Shown here piece by piece: positions 51,919 to 61,411 of a stretch of 64,000 nt of DNA (its first letter is position 1; each line of letters opens with the position of its first letter). The translations under genes were made by a program, and so were the position numbers. Origin of the DNA: Pseudomonadota bacterium (lineage in GTDB: Bacteria > Pseudomonadota > Gammaproteobacteria > Ga0077536); assembly GCA_016719885.1 (NCBI GenBank), contig JADJYF010000026.1, positions 1 through 64,000 of the forward strand. The letters are read 5' to 3'. Below the pieces are notes generated by a model. It saw nothing but the letters and a program-made list of their open reading frames with translations. It made no database searches and was not told the origin of the DNA.

Positions 51919-52923
51919 ATGATAGCGCGAAGCCAGCAGGTGGTGGAGACGGCGGACTGGCGCGCGCAACTGCGCGACGCCTATCGCTCGCCGGCGCGGC
52001 TGTTGGCCGACCTCGGCATCGACCCCGCCGCCGTCGAACTCGCGCCCGACAGCCCGTTCCCGTTCCGCGTGACCCGCGCCTTCGCCGCGCGCATGCGCCC
52101 TGGCGATATCGACGATGCCCTGCTGCGCCAGGTCTTGCCGCTGGCGCTGGAAGGCCGCGATGTCGCCGGCTACAGCGCCGACCCGCTGCACGAAACCAGC
52201 CACTACGCCGACGGCGCCCTGGTGCGCAAATACCAGGGCCGCGCCCTCCTGATGGTGACGGGCGCCTGCGCCATCCACTGCCGTTACTGTTTCCGCCGCG
52301 AATTTCCCTACGGCGAGAGCGTCGGCAACGCAGCGCTCACGGCCGCGCTTGCCGCGCTCGCCGACGATACGTCGCTGCACGAAGTGATCTTGAGCGGCGG
52401 CGATCCGCTGGTCCTCGACGACGCGCAGCTCGGCGCCGTGGTGGCGCGGCTCGACGCCCTGCCCCATGTGCGCCGCCTGCGCATCCATTCGCGCCTGCCG
52501 GTGGTGCTGCCGGCGCGCATCACGCCGCGCCTGGTCGACATGCTGGCCGCGGCGCGCGTCACACCGGTGCTGGTGATCCATGCCAACCATGCCCAGGAAC
52601 TCGACGACCAAGTGCGTGACGCGCTGGCGGCGCTGAAGCGCGCCGGCATCAGCGTGCTCAACCAGGCGGTGCTGTTGCGCGGCGTGAATGACGATGTGAC
52701 GACGCTCGCGCACTTGAGCGAGGCCCTGTTCGACGCGGGCGTGCTGCCCTACTACGTGCACGTGCTGGACCGTGTGCGCGGCACGGCGCATTTCGATGCC
52801 GGTGACGAACGCGCCGCGGCGCTCGAACAGGCGCTGCGCGCGCGCCTGCCGGGCTACCTGGTGCCGCGCTTCGTGCGCGAAGTGCCGGGCGCCGACAACA
52901 AGCTGCCGCTTTCCGAGCTGTAA
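51919..52923 (+). CDS. epmB: EF-P (R)-beta-lysine forming aminomutase EpmB
   Basis: 334 residues. A radical-SAM enzyme of the lysine 2,3-aminomutase family. The cluster motif is [11 protein letters not shown] (C117, C121, C124), followed by ILSGGDPL and a PLP lysine region near the C-terminus ([13 protein letters not shown]). It converts alpha-lysine to beta-lysine for EpmA. ATG 51919 gives an N-terminus like that of E. coli EpmB; the gap to the divergent efp start is only 34 bp. It ends at a strong terminator. Confidence 0.94.
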   Translation: MIARSQQVVETADWRAQLRDAYRSPARLLADLGIDPAAVELAPDSPFPFRVTRAFAARMRPGDIDDALLRQVLPLALEGRDVAGYSADPLHETSHYADGALVRKYQGRALLMVTGACAIHCRYCFRREFPYGESVGNAALTAALAALADDTSLHEVILSGGDPLVLDDAQLGAVVARLDALPHVRRLRIHSRLPVVLPARITPRLVDMLAAARVTPVLVIHANHAQELDDQVRDALAALKRAGISVLNQAVLLRGVNDDVTTLAHLSEALFDAGVLPYYVHVLDRVRGTAHFDAGDERAAALEQALRARLPGYLVPRFVREVPGADNKLPLSEL

Positions 52924-53070
52924 TACGCGAAAAAGCGCTCGACTCGCTGCATTCGCTGCGTGGCGCGCAAAGCGCAACAGGTCGCAAAAAAAATCTAAAG
53001 CACGGGGCCGTCAGGGACGATACAGGGTTCTGAACGGAACATCCCTACCCTCCCTGGTCCGTTCAACCTC

Positions 53071-53105
53071 GCGGGCCGGCGCAAGCGCCGGCCCGCTTTT
53101 TTTTT
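53071..53105 (+). terminator. Rho-independent terminator after epmB
   Basis: A perfect 12 bp stem GCGGGCCGGCGC / GCGCCGGCCCGC with an AA loop, followed by nine T. No T-run on the opposite side, so it acts on plus-strand transcripts. Confidence 0.92.
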
Positions 53106-53110
53106 CTGCT

Positions 53111-55357
53111 CTATTCCACCGCCTCGATACGATCGACACGCTGAAAGCCGCGCGGCAGCTTGAGCCCGCGTCGCGCCCGGTCCGCGACGTAATGCTGCTG
53201 GTCGGCGTCCTTCAACGTGAGATGGCGATTGCCTGAGTAGATGCGCAGTTCCTGACCCGGCTTCAAGACTGTGATGGCCTGCATGATCTCTTCGCGCGAG
53301 CGCAGCTTGTTGGACGGGATCTGCATGATCTTCTGACCCTTGCCGCGCGCCATGCGCGGCATTTCGGCGACCGGGAACACCAGCAGGTGACCGCTGTTGG
53401 TCGCGCACGCCACCCACTCTTCATCGGGATTGTCGAAGGCCACCGGCGACAGCACGCGCGCGCCCGGCGCGAGGCTCAACACCGCCTTGCCGGCGCGGTT
53501 CTTGGTGGTGAGTTCTTCGACCTCGGCAATGAAGCCGTAGCCGTGATCCGACGCCATCAGCACCCACGGCCGCGTGCCGGCCATCACCACGCCGGCAAAG
53601 GTCGCGCCCTCGGGTGGCGTGAGGCGCCCCGACAAGGGCTCGCCCAGCCCGCGCGCCGACGGCAGACCATGGGCCGGCAAGGTGTAGGCGCGCCCGGTCG
53701 AATCGAAGAACACCGCGTTCTGGTTGCTCTTGCCGCGCGCCGCGGCCTGGTACTCGTCGCCGCTGCGGAAATTCAATTCACGCGGATTGAGATCATGGCC
53801 CTTGGCGGCGCGCACCCAGCCCTTGGTCGACAGCACCACGGTCACCGCTTCGGCGGCGACCAGATCGGTCTCGGCCAGCGCCTGCGCCGCTTCGCGCTCG
53901 ACCACTTCGCAGCGTCGCGCGTCGCCGAACTTGTCCATGTCGGCGCGGATCTCGTCACGCACCAGGTTGCGCAGACGCTTGTTGGAGCCGAGAGTCTGCT
54001 CGAGCCCCTTGCGCTCCTTTTCCAGTTCCGCCTGCTCACCGCGGATGCGCATCTCCTCGAGACGCGCGAGATGGCGCAAGCGCAGGTCGAGAATGGCGTC
54101 GGCCTGGATGTCGGTCAGCCCGAAGCGCGCCATCAACACCGCCTTGGGATGCTCCTCGGTGCGGATGATGTGGATGACTTCGTCGATGTTGAGAAAGGCG
54201 ACGAGGTAGCCTTCCAACACGTGCAGCCGCGCCATCACCTTGTCGAGGCGGAACTCGAGGCGCCGCCGCACCGTGCCGATGCGGAACTCCAGCCAATGAT
54301 TGAGCAGGTCGCGCAGGTTGTAGACGGCGGGAAGTCCGTCGGCGCCGATCACGTTGAGATTGACGCGGTAATTGCGTTCCAGATCGGTGGTCGCGAACAG
54401 GTGCTGCATCAAGGGCTCGACATCGACGCGGTTCGAGCGCGGCACCAGCACCAGGCGCACCGGCGTCTCGTGCGACGACTCGTCGCGCAGGTCCTCGAGG
54501 AGCGGCAGCTTCTTGGCCTGCATCTGCGCGGCAATCTGCTCGAGGATCTTGGAGCCGGAACTCTGGTAAGGCAGCGCCGTGACGACAATGTTGCCGTCCT
54601 CCACCGTGTACTTGGCGCGCAGGCGCACCGTGCCGTTGCCGCTCGCGTAAAGCGCATGCAGATCCGCCTTGGAGGTGATGATCTCGCCGCCGCCGGGGAA
54701 ATCCGGCGCCGGAATGATGTTGCACAGGTCCTCGAGCGTGGCCTTGGGCTCATCGAGCAGATGGATGCAGGCGGCGGCCACCTCGCGCAGGTTGTGCGGC
54801 GGAATGTCGGTCGCCATGCCGACCGCGATACCGGTGGTGCCGTTCAGCAGCACGTTGGGCAGACGCGCCGGCAGCAGCGCCGGCTCTTCCAGCGTGCCGT
54901 CGAAATTCGGCACCCAGTCGGCGGTGCCCTGCGCCAGTTCGCCGAGCAGCACGTCGGCATAGGGCGTGAGCTTGGCCTCGGTGTAACGCATGGCGGCGAA
55001 GGATTTCGGATCGTCGGTCGATCCCCAGTTGCCCTGGCCGTCGACCAGGGGATAGCGATAACTGAAGGGCTGCGCCATCAGCACCATCGCTTCGTAACAG
55101 GCCGAATCGCCATGCGGATGGAACTTGCCGATCACGTCGCCGACGGTGCGCGCCGATTTCTTGAACTTGGCGGTGGCATCGAGACCGAGTTCCGACATCG
55201 CGTAGATGATGCGCCGCTGCACCGGTTTCAGGCCGTCGCCGATATGCGGCAGGGCGCGGTCGAGGATCACGTACATCGAATAATCGAGGTAGGCGCGCTC
55301 GGTGAACTCGCTTAAGGGGATCTGCTCCAGATCGAATGAATCGTCGCCGCTGGCCAT
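53111..55357 (-). CDS. parC: DNA topoisomerase IV subunit A
   Basis: 748 residues. The breakage-reunion domain has catalytic Tyr125 in [10 protein letters not shown] and the quinolone-region helix [16 protein letters not shown], with Ser85 and Glu89 unaltered, so no classical quinolone-resistance change is seen. The C-terminal beta-pinwheel is shorter than that of GyrA (blocks at [20 protein letters not shown] and [14 protein letters not shown]). Length and lack of a GyrA box favour ParC. It decatenates chromosomes with ParE. It starts 14 bp after parE. Confidence 0.95.
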   Translation of the reverse strand: MASGDDSFDLEQIPLSEFTERAYLDYSMYVILDRALPHIGDGLKPVQRRIIYAMSELGLDATAKFKKSARTVGDVIGKFHPHGDSACYEAMVLMAQPFSYRYPLVDGQGNWGSTDDPKSFAAMRYTEAKLTPYADVLLGELAQGTADWVPNFDGTLEEPALLPARLPNVLLNGTTGIAVGMATDIPPHNLREVAAACIHLLDEPKATLEDLCNIIPAPDFPGGGEIITSKADLHALYASGNGTVRLRAKYTVEDGNIVVTALPYQSSGSKILEQIAAQMQAKKLPLLEDLRDESSHETPVRLVLVPRSNRVDVEPLMQHLFATTDLERNYRVNLNVIGADGLPAVYNLRDLLNHWLEFRIGTVRRRLEFRLDKVMARLHVLEGYLVAFLNIDEVIHIIRTEEHPKAVLMARFGLTDIQADAILDLRLRHLARLEEMRIRGEQAELEKERKGLEQTLGSNKRLRNLVRDEIRADMDKFGDARRCEVVEREAAQALAETDLVAAEAVTVVLSTKGWVRAAKGHDLNPRELNFRSGDEYQAAARGKSNQNAVFFDSTGRAYTLPAHGLPSARGLGEPLSGRLTPPEGATFAGVVMAGTRPWVLMASDHGYGFIAEVEELTTKNRAGKAVLSLAPGARVLSPVAFDNPDEEWVACATNSGHLLVFPVAEMPRMARGKGQKIMQIPSNKLRSREEIMQAITVLKPGQELRIYSGNRHLTLKDADQQHYVADRARRGLKLPRGFQRVDRIEAVE

Positions 55358-55371
55358 GGTCTTTCAGGTCC

Positions 55372-57261
55372 TCAATTGACGCTCGCAAGATTGCCCTTGC
55401 GTTCCAGCCACGCGCGGCGATCGCCGGAGCGCTTCTTGGCCAGCAGCATGTCCATCAAGGCCACGCATTCCTCGGGATTGTCGATATTCAGGCGCACCAG
55501 GCGCCGCGTGGCGGTGGCCATGGTGGTTTCGCGCAGCTGCAAGGGGTTCATCTCGCCCAGGCCCTTGAAGCGCTGCACGTTGACCCGGCCCTTGATCTTC
55601 TGCGCGACGATGCGATCGAGCACGGCGGCCTTCTCGTCTTCGTCGAGCGCATAGAACACTTCCTTGCCGACATCGATGCGGAACAGCGGCGGCATGGCCA
55701 CGTACACCCGCCCCGCTTCGACCAGCGCGCGGAAATGCCTGACGAACAAGGCGCACAGGAGCGTCGCGATATGCAGGCCGTCGGAATCGGCGTCGGCGAG
55801 GATGCACACCTTGCCGTAACGCAGGTTGGTCAGGTCCGGTGCGCCCGGATCGATGCCGAGCGCGACGGCGATGTCATGCACTTCGTTGGAGGCCAAGACC
55901 TGCGCCGACTCGACTTCCCAGGTGTTCAGGATCTTGCCGCGCAGCGGCAGGATGGCCTGGAACTCGCGATCGCGCGCCTGCTTGGCCGAGCCGCCGGCGG
56001 AATCGCCTTCGACCAGGAACAACTCGGTGCGCTCGAACTCCTGCCCCGAGCAATCGGCGAGCTTGCCGGGCAAGGCCGGGCCGTTGCCGGTGACGCGCTT
56101 GCGCACCACCTTGGCCGCCTTCAAGCGGCGCTGTGCGCGGCTGATGGCAATCTCGGCGATGCGCTCACCGCTTTCCACGTGCTGATGCAGCCATAGACTG
56201 AAGGCGTCGCGTACCACGCCGGTGACGAAGGCCGCGCAACCACGCGACGACAGCCGCTCCTTGGTCTGGCCGGAGAACTGCGGCTCCTCGAGCTTGACCG
56301 ACAGGATGTAGGTACAGCGTTCAAACACGTCTTCGGGCGCCAGCTTGACGCCGCGCGGCAGCAGGTTGCGGTTGTCGCAGAATTCGCGCATCGCCTCGAG
56401 CAAGCCCTGGCGCAGGCCTGCGACGTGGGTGCCGCCCTGCACCGTCGGCACCAGGTTCACGTAGGACTCGGTCACGAGTTCGAATTCATCGGCCACCCAA
56501 TGCAGGGCCCAGGTCGCGTGCTCGTGCGGGCCTTCGATGTCGCCGGTGAAGGGTTCGCTGGGCACGAGGTCGGCGCCCTGCAGCGCTTCGGCGAGGTAGC
56601 TGGTCAGGCCATGTTCGAAATGCCATTCGACCTTTTCGCTGCTCGCCTCATCGTGGAACTTGATGGTCAGCCCGGGGCACAGCACGGCCTTGGCCCGCAG
56701 CAGGTGCTTCAGGCGCGGCAGCGCAATCTTGACCGTGTCGAAATACTTTTCGTCGGGCAGAAAGCGGATGCTGGTGCCGGTATTGCGCGCGCCGACGGTG
56801 CCGATCTCCTTCAGCGAGGAGTGGGTTTCACCGCCGCGGAACGACATCATGTACTCGCGGCCGCCGCGTCGCACCCTGACCTCGAGCTCTTTCGACAAGG
56901 CGTTCACCACCGACACGCCCACGCCGTGCAGGCCGCCGGAATACTTGTAGTTCTTGCGCGAGAACTTGCCGCCGGCATGCAGGCGTGTCAGCACCACTTC
57001 GACGCCGCTGATCTTCTCACCGGGGTGTTCGTCGACCGGCATGCCGCGACCGTTGTCGGTGATGGTCACCGCGCCGTCTGCATGCAGGGTGACGTCGATC
57101 TGCGAACAGTGGCCGGCAATCGCCTCGTCGACACTGTTGTCGACCACTTCCTGGACCAGGTGATTGGGGCGCGAGGTGTCGGTGTACATCCCCGGCCGTT
57201 TGCGTACCGGTTCAAGACCGGTCAGGACTTCGATGTCCGCGGCGTCGTAGCGTGAGCTCAA
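55372..57261 (-). CDS. parE: DNA topoisomerase IV subunit B
   Basis: 629 residues. The GHKL ATPase domain has EVVDNSVDEA, TDNGRGMPVDEHP and YKYSGGLHGVGVSVVNALS. The Toprim domain has FLVEGDSAGGSAKQARDR and DADSDGLHI, ending with QRFKGLGEMNP. TTG at 57261 is chosen because it gives the ParE-like start SSRYDAADIEVLTGLEPV and GGAA lies about 10 bases upstream; the upstream open frame overlaps two unrelated genes and is not coding. It is followed by parC. Confidence 0.95.
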   Translation of the reverse strand: MSSRYDAADIEVLTGLEPVRKRPGMYTDTSRPNHLVQEVVDNSVDEAIAGHCSQIDVTLHADGAVTITDNGRGMPVDEHPGEKISGVEVVLTRLHAGGKFSRKNYKYSGGLHGVGVSVVNALSKELEVRVRRGGREYMMSFRGGETHSSLKEIGTVGARNTGTSIRFLPDEKYFDTVKIALPRLKHLLRAKAVLCPGLTIKFHDEASSEKVEWHFEHGLTSYLAEALQGADLVPSEPFTGDIEGPHEHATWALHWVADEFELVTESYVNLVPTVQGGTHVAGLRQGLLEAMREFCDNRNLLPRGVKLAPEDVFERCTYILSVKLEEPQFSGQTKERLSSRGCAAFVTGVVRDAFSLWLHQHVESGERIAEIAISRAQRRLKAAKVVRKRVTGNGPALPGKLADCSGQEFERTELFLVEGDSAGGSAKQARDREFQAILPLRGKILNTWEVESAQVLASNEVHDIAVALGIDPGAPDLTNLRYGKVCILADADSDGLHIATLLCALFVRHFRALVEAGRVYVAMPPLFRIDVGKEVFYALDEDEKAAVLDRIVAQKIKGRVNVQRFKGLGEMNPLQLRETTMATATRRLVRLNIDNPEECVALMDMLLAKKRSGDRRAWLERKGNLASVN

Positions 57262-57317
57262 AGCTGGATTCCATCGCGCCGGGGGCGCGTACGTTGGCGT
57301 AGGAAAAACCGGCGCGA

Positions 57318-57323
57318 TTATGC
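57318..57323 (-). promoter_or_regulatory. Probable -10 box for parE
   Basis: GGCATAATCGCGCCGGTTTTT on the minus strand (core CATAAT), 57 bases before the parE TTG. It is nearly identical to the metK core (GGCATAATGCGGCGGTTTT). Confidence 0.45.
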
Positions 57324-57359
57324 CAAAGCCCCACGCCGCGGGGAAACGCCGGCCGGCCG

Positions 57360-57941
57360 TCAGTCGAAATCGGCGGCCAGCGTCGCGCGCACCTCGGCTG
57401 TCAGCAGCACTTCCGACTGGTAGGCGGGATGGTCGATGCCGAATTTGACCGCCCCGCCCTGCCTGAAGGCGGCAATCGTCGCGGCGTCGAGCTGGAACCT
57501 CAGGAAATGCACCGCCGAGGTCTTGTCTTCGTCGGCGCGCTCGAGATCCTCGTCGGCGATGCCGAACACGCGTGCGTGGCCCTCGACGTCCAGCCACACC
57601 CGGTGTTCGACGCCGCGCAGCCGCGACAGCGCGGCCTGTCGCTCGGCGACGTCCTCGTATTCCAGCATGAAGGTGGCTTTCAGGTTGTCGCCATCGGGAA
57701 TGAGCGGATTGTAGGCCTCGAGTTCTTCCTCGATGGCGGCGCCGGCGAAGATCTTCTCGACGCGCAGCATCTCCTGGATCTGGTACTGCACGGTCAGGCG
57801 GTCCTCGAAATAAAGGCCGGCGTGCGCACCGATAAAGACTTTGCGCCGGGCTTTGTGCGCCAGCACCTTGCGCCGCATGTCGGCACGCTGTTCGTGGTAG
57901 GCCTCGAGTGTGAGCAGGTCGGCGCGGGTCAGCTTTTGCAT
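57360..57941 (-). CDS. DUF3501 protein
   Basis: 193 residues with the DUF3501 opening MQKLTRADLLTLEAYHEQRA and conserved GAHAGLYFEDRLTVQYQIQEM and FGIDHPAYQ segments. No enzymatic motif is evident. The family is almost always found next to rubrerythrin and a CCG-domain Fe-S protein, as here, which suggests a joint role in peroxide or redox stress; the biochemical function is not known to me. It is 9 bp after the Fe-S gene and ends the operon. Confidence 0.88.
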   Translation of the reverse strand: MQKLTRADLLTLEAYHEQRADMRRKVLAHKARRKVFIGAHAGLYFEDRLTVQYQIQEMLRVEKIFAGAAIEEELEAYNPLIPDGDNLKATFMLEYEDVAERQAALSRLRGVEHRVWLDVEGHARVFGIADEDLERADEDKTSAVHFLRFQLDAATIAAFRQGGAVKFGIDHPAYQSEVLLTAEVRATLAADFD

Positions 57942-57950
57942 GGTCTGGCG

Positions 57951-59276
57951 TCAGATTCCGTAAGCGTGCTTCAACAGGGTGAATGCCGAGGTCGCATGGC
58001 TGCCATTGCCGACACCATGTTCGATCAGTTCGCCCGCCATCGGGCAGTCGCTGACGTAATGGTCGACCTTCGTATCGGATATACGTTTGACGATGGGCCG
58101 GCAGATCTTCTGCGCGAAGGCGTAGTTCTCTTCTTTCACGGCGTAGGTGCCGTCGTGCCCCGAGCAGCGGTCGATGACCACCACCTCGGTGCCGGGCACC
58201 AGTTCGAGGATCTCGCGGGTCTTCTGGCCCACGTTCTGCACGCGCTGGTGACAGGGCGCGTGCCACGCAACCTTGCCGATGCCGCCCTTGAAGTCGGTGC
58301 GCAGCTTGCCGGCGCGATGGCGCGCCATGAGGTACTCGTAAGGATCGACAAACGCCGCCTGCACTTTCTTGACACGCTCGTCGTCCGGGAACAGCAGGGG
58401 CAGTTCCTGGCGATACATGAGCACGCAGCTCGGAATCGGCGCGGTGATGCGCAGGCCGGCGTCGGCAAGCTTCAGCAAGGGCGGAATGTTGATGTCCTTG
58501 TGCTTTGCCACGGTCTCGAGGTCGCCCAGTTCGAGCTTGGGCATGCCACAGCACACTTCTTTTTCCACCAGCTTCACGGCGATGCCGTTGTGCTCGAAGA
58601 CCGCCACCATGTCGGCCACCGTCTGCGGCGCGTTGCGATTGCCGTAACAGGTGAGATAGAGCGCAATCTGGTCGTCGGTGTTGCTGGCGGCCGGCCGCTT
58701 GGCCAGCACCTTGCGCGCGTTGTTGCTGTGGAACTTGGGCAGCGGCGCCTCGGCATGCACGCCAATGGCGCTTTGCATGAGCTTGCGCGCGGCGCCGTTG
58801 GCGTTGACCGCGTTCACGACTTCGGCAACCACCGGAATGCCGGCCAGCGAGCCGACCAGGTCGGTCGAGGTCAACACCTTGTCGCGCAGTGATGCACCTT
58901 CCTTTTTGAACTTGACGGCCTTGGCGCGCAGCATCAGGTGCGGAAAATCCACGTTCCACTCGTGGGGCGGCACGTAGGGACACTTGGTCATGTAGCACAG
59001 GTCACACAGGTAACACTGGTCGACGACCTTGCCGTAATCGGCCTTGGCCACGCCGTCGACTTCCATGGTGCTGGAGTTGTCGACCAGGTCGAACAGCGTC
59101 GGGAAGGCGTTGCACAGGCTGACGCAGCGCCGACAGCCATGGCAGATGTCGTAAACCCGTTCGAGTTCCTTGTCGAGCGCCGCTTCGTCGTAGAACGAGG
59201 CGTCCTGCCACGGAATCGGATGCCGGGTGGGAGCTTCGAGGGAGCCTTCGCGCCGTTCGCCACTGCGATCATTCAT
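57951..59276 (-). CDS. CCG-domain iron-sulphur oxidoreductase (GlpC/HdrD-like)
   Basis: 441 residues. Two 4Fe-4S sites are at the N-terminus: C45, C48, C51, C55 ([11 protein letters not shown]) and C88, C91, C94, C99 ([12 protein letters not shown]). Two cysteine-rich CCG domains follow, one with [15 protein letters not shown], the second with [10 protein letters not shown] and [13 protein letters not shown]. Such proteins transfer electrons between quinones, disulphides or other Fe-S partners. It lies between rubrerythrin (82 bp upstream) and DUF3501, so it may supply electrons to rubrerythrin. ATG 59276 is used. Confidence 0.88.
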   Translation of the reverse strand: MNDRSGERREGSLEAPTRHPIPWQDASFYDEAALDKELERVYDICHGCRRCVSLCNAFPTLFDLVDNSSTMEVDGVAKADYGKVVDQCYLCDLCYMTKCPYVPPHEWNVDFPHLMLRAKAVKFKKEGASLRDKVLTSTDLVGSLAGIPVVAEVVNAVNANGAARKLMQSAIGVHAEAPLPKFHSNNARKVLAKRPAASNTDDQIALYLTCYGNRNAPQTVADMVAVFEHNGIAVKLVEKEVCCGMPKLELGDLETVAKHKDINIPPLLKLADAGLRITAPIPSCVLMYRQELPLLFPDDERVKKVQAAFVDPYEYLMARHRAGKLRTDFKGGIGKVAWHAPCHQRVQNVGQKTREILELVPGTEVVVIDRCSGHDGTYAVKEENYAFAQKICRPIVKRISDTKVDHYVSDCPMAGELIEHGVGNGSHATSAFTLLKHAYGI

Positions 59277-59358
59277 GGAGAGGACCTGCCTGTGCCTGCG
59301 TCAGAAAAAGAAGCCGGGCGCGGGCCCGGCTTCTGCCAGAGCGGTTACCCGCCGGCCG

Positions 59359-59775
59359 TCAACCCAGCGAGTCGAGAGCCTTCTGGAAACGATTGGCATG
59401 CGAGCGCTCGGCCTTGGCCAAGGTTTCGAACCAGTCGGCGATTTCGTCAAAGCCTTCTTCGCGCGCGGTCTTGGCCATGCCCGGATACATGTCCGAGTAC
59501 TCATGGGTCTCGCCGGCGATGGCAGCCTGCAGGTTCAGGGAGGTGCTGCCTATCGGCTTGCCGGTGGCCGGATCGCCCACCGCCTCGAGGTACTCCAGGT
59601 GGCCATGGGCATGGCCGGTTTCGCCTTCCGCGGTGGAACGGAACACGGCCGAAACGTCGTTGTAGCCTTCGACGTCGGCCTTCTGTGCGAAATAGAGATA
59701 GCGGCGGTTGGCCTGCGATTCGCCGGCGAAAGCAGCTTTCAGATTGCCTTCGGTCTTGGTGCCTTTGAGTGACAT
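59359..59775 (-). CDS. Rubrerythrin, short form without rubredoxin domain
   Basis: 138 residues of the diiron ferritin-like peroxidase. Metal ligands are in [33 protein letters not shown] and [10 protein letters not shown]. The C-terminal rubredoxin (two CxxC) domain of classical rubrerythrin is missing, so electrons must come from another protein, plausibly the Fe-S oxidoreductase downstream. The ribosome site GAGGAGGAACC is very strong. The upstream region carries a paired inverted-repeat operator. It is first in the operon rubrerythrin, Fe-S protein, DUF3501. Confidence 0.93.
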   Translation of the reverse strand: MSLKGTKTEGNLKAAFAGESQANRRYLYFAQKADVEGYNDVSAVFRSTAEGETGHAHGHLEYLEAVGDPATGKPIGSTSLNLQAAIAGETHEYSDMYPGMAKTAREEGFDEIADWFETLAKAERSHANRFQKALDSLG

Positions 59776-59831
59776 GATGGGTTCCTCCTCGTAGAAGAAT
59801 CTTGTGTGTGCTTGTTATGTAAGCGGGCAAG

Positions 59832-59863
59832 TTAGACTAAGTCTAAACTTGGACCGAGTCTAA
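59832..59863 (-). promoter_or_regulatory. Tandem 7-1-7 inverted repeats upstream of rubrerythrin
   Basis: TTAGACTAAGTCTAA (59832-59846) is a perfect 7-1-7 palindrome, and TTGGACCGAGTCTAA (59849-59863) is an imperfect copy with its centre 17 bases away. The 7-1-7 geometry is that of PerR/Fur-family boxes. On the minus strand a plausible -10 region (TACATA) follows near 59815-59820, so a repressor here would block the promoter. The regulator is not encoded in the window. Confidence 0.6.
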
Positions 59864-59985
59864 AGGCCCGCCCCAAGCAGCGTCAAGCCGTTGCGGCGTT
59901 GACCCTCGCCAGCCGCCTCAGTAGAGTCGCCGCCTCCTGCATTCAAGCGCACGCGCCGAGCCGCGAGCGACAAACGGGTGAGCGC

Positions 59986-60237
59986 GTGGCAAAGACCGAG
60001 CCGGTGGAAACAACCATCGATTTCGAAGCAGCGATGGCGGAACTGGAGTCGCTGGTCGAAAAGATGGAACAAGGCGAATTCTCGCTGGAGGATTCCATCA
60101 AGCAATTCGAACGTGGCATGCAGCTCGCGCGAACCTGTCAGCGCGCGTTGCGCGCGGCCGAGCAGAAAGTGCTGAAACTGGCCGCCGACAACAACCAGGA
60201 GTCCCTGCAGGACTTTGCCCTACCCGACGAGAACTGA
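59986..60237 (+). CDS. xseB: Exodeoxyribonuclease VII small subunit
   Basis: 83 residues. IDFEAAMAELESLVEKMEQGEFSLEDSIKQFERG is the XseB helical hairpin (core AELESLVEKMEQGEFSLED). XseB binds the large subunit XseA, encoded elsewhere. GTG 59986 gives the normal length; the in-frame extension to 59899 is not conserved. It is 8 bp upstream of ispA, the usual partner. Confidence 0.92.
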   Translation: MAKTEPVETTIDFEAAMAELESLVEKMEQGEFSLEDSIKQFERGMQLARTCQRALRAAEQKVLKLAADNNQESLQDFALPDEN

Positions 60238-60245
60238 GCCAATCC

Positions 60246-61139
60246 GTGACTACCCTAGAACAACGTATCGCGCCGCTGGTGGCGCGCGCGAACGACGCCC
60301 TCGACAGATTCCTACCGCCGGCCAGCCAGCCGCCAACGCGCCTGCACGAAGCGATGCGCTATGCCGCCCTGGCGCCGGGCAAGCGCATCCGTCCGGTGCT
60401 GACCTATGCAACGGGCGCGGCCCTCGGCGTGTCGCTGGACTTGCTCGATGCGCCAGCCGCGGCGGTCGAATTCATACACGCTTATTCGCTCATTCACGAC
60501 GATCTGCCGGCCATGGACGACGACGACCTGCGTCGTGGCCGGCCGACCTGCCATCGCCAGTTCGACGAGGCCACCGCCATCCTTGCCGGTGATGCCCTGC
60601 AGGCCCTGGCCTTCGAAGCCCTCCTGCACGACAGTGCCCGCAGCCTGCCGAGCGCCTGCCGGCTGGCGATGGTGCAGGTGCTGGCGCAGGCCAGCGGTTC
60701 GCTCGGCATGGCGGGCGGCCAGGCGCTGGACCTCTCCGCGGTCGGCAAGAAGTTGTCGCTCGCCGAGCTCGAGAACATGCACAAGCACAAGACCGGCGCG
60801 CTCATTCGCGCCAGCGTCAAACTCGGCGTCCTGGCGACCGGCAGCGACGATGCCGATCTCGATCAGCGCCTGGAGCGCTATGCGACCTGCATTGGCCTCG
60901 CCTTCCAGGTGCAGGACGACATCCTCGATGTCGAAGGCGCCACCGAAGTCATCGGCAAGCCCCAGGGTTCCGACGCCGACCGGGACAAGCCCACCTATCC
61001 GAATCTGCTGGGCATGGACGAAGCCAAGGCCACCGCGCGACGCTTGTGTGACGAGGCGACCGACAGCCTCGCGCCGCTCGGCGCACGCGGCGAAACCCTG
61101 GCCATGATTGCGAACTTCATCGTCAAACGCGACCGCTGA
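60246..61139 (+). CDS. ispA: Farnesyl diphosphate synthase
   Basis: 297 residues. A trans-prenyltransferase making the C15 precursor of quinones and undecaprenyl phosphate. First Asp-rich motif DDLPAMDDDD (about 85-94), second DDILDVEG, plus KRIRPVLTYATG and KHKTGALIRASVKLG are intact. The short gap between the two aspartate groups of the first motif is typical of bacterial IspA. GTG 60246. The dxs gene that often follows xseB-ispA is not present here. Confidence 0.95.
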   Translation: MTTLEQRIAPLVARANDALDRFLPPASQPPTRLHEAMRYAALAPGKRIRPVLTYATGAALGVSLDLLDAPAAAVEFIHAYSLIHDDLPAMDDDDLRRGRPTCHRQFDEATAILAGDALQALAFEALLHDSARSLPSACRLAMVQVLAQASGSLGMAGGQALDLSAVGKKLSLAELENMHKHKTGALIRASVKLGVLATGSDDADLDQRLERYATCIGLAFQVQDDILDVEGATEVIGKPQGSDADRDKPTYPNLLGMDEAKATARRLCDEATDSLAPLGARGETLAMIANFIVKRDR

Positions 61140-61301
61140 GCCGCGAGCGACAGCTCGCGCGGGCTCGCGCGCGTCGAAAAGCCGTGGGCGCGCGCGAAGC
61201 GCCAGATTTCCGTGACGGTCGACCGCGATGACTGCGCGGTTTTGCGTCGTCCACATGTCCTGAACAGGCTTTCGTGGCTGGATGATGGCCTCGACGCCGG
61301 T

Positions 61302-61317
61302 TGGCACGCGAACTGCT
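61302..61317 (+). promoter_or_regulatory. Sigma54-type -24/-12 promoter
   Basis: TTGGCACGCGAACTGCT matches the sigma54 consensus TGGCACG-N4-TTGCW with one mismatch (C for the first T of TTGC). The invariant GG (61303-61304) and GC (61315-61316) have the exact spacing. The expected start is near 61328. No gene begins downstream; a short hairpin-rich stretch with a terminator does. Confidence 0.6.
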
Positions 61318-61327
61318 AGGGATATGG

Positions 61328-61400
61328 CATGCGAGGGAAGACCTCCCCTCGCGATCCTCCCTTTGGTCCATTACGGGTGCTTCGGCACCCGTTCTTTTTT
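61328..61400 (+). ncRNA. Candidate small RNA, about 73 nt
   Basis: From the predicted start the transcript would fold as a 5' hairpin, stem GCGAGGG/CCCTCGC (61331-61352) with loop AAGACCTC, then a linker GATCCTCCCTTTGGTCCATT (61353-61372), then the terminator hairpin ending in T6. CCTCCC in the linker and CCTC in the loop are complementary to Shine-Dalgarno sequences. It lies in the 272 bp gap between ispA (+) and mazG (-); the upstream part 61140-61300 shows no gene. It matches no RNA family I recognise. It could instead be just the end of the ispA mRNA. Confidence 0.5.
61373..61400 (+). terminator. Rho-independent terminator
   Basis: Stem ACGGGTGC / GCACCCGT with a TTCG tetraloop, followed by TCTTTTTT. 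It ends plus-strand transcription ahead of the convergent mazG. Confidence 0.92.
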
Positions 61401-61411
61401 GAGACGCCGAA

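Noticed and set aside
53000..53070. tRNA or other structured RNA before the epmB terminator
   Set aside because: Only a weak GAACGG/CCGTTC pairing; no cloverleaf or conserved tRNA bases.
55372..58998. A 1208-codon minus-strand open frame containing parE
   Set aside because: Homology begins at TTG 57261; upstream it overlaps DUF3501 and the Fe-S gene in another frame and is Arg/Gly/Pro-rich.
61140..61300. 6S, SRP or tmRNA gene after ispA
   Set aside because: No match to the conserved core sequences of these RNAs.
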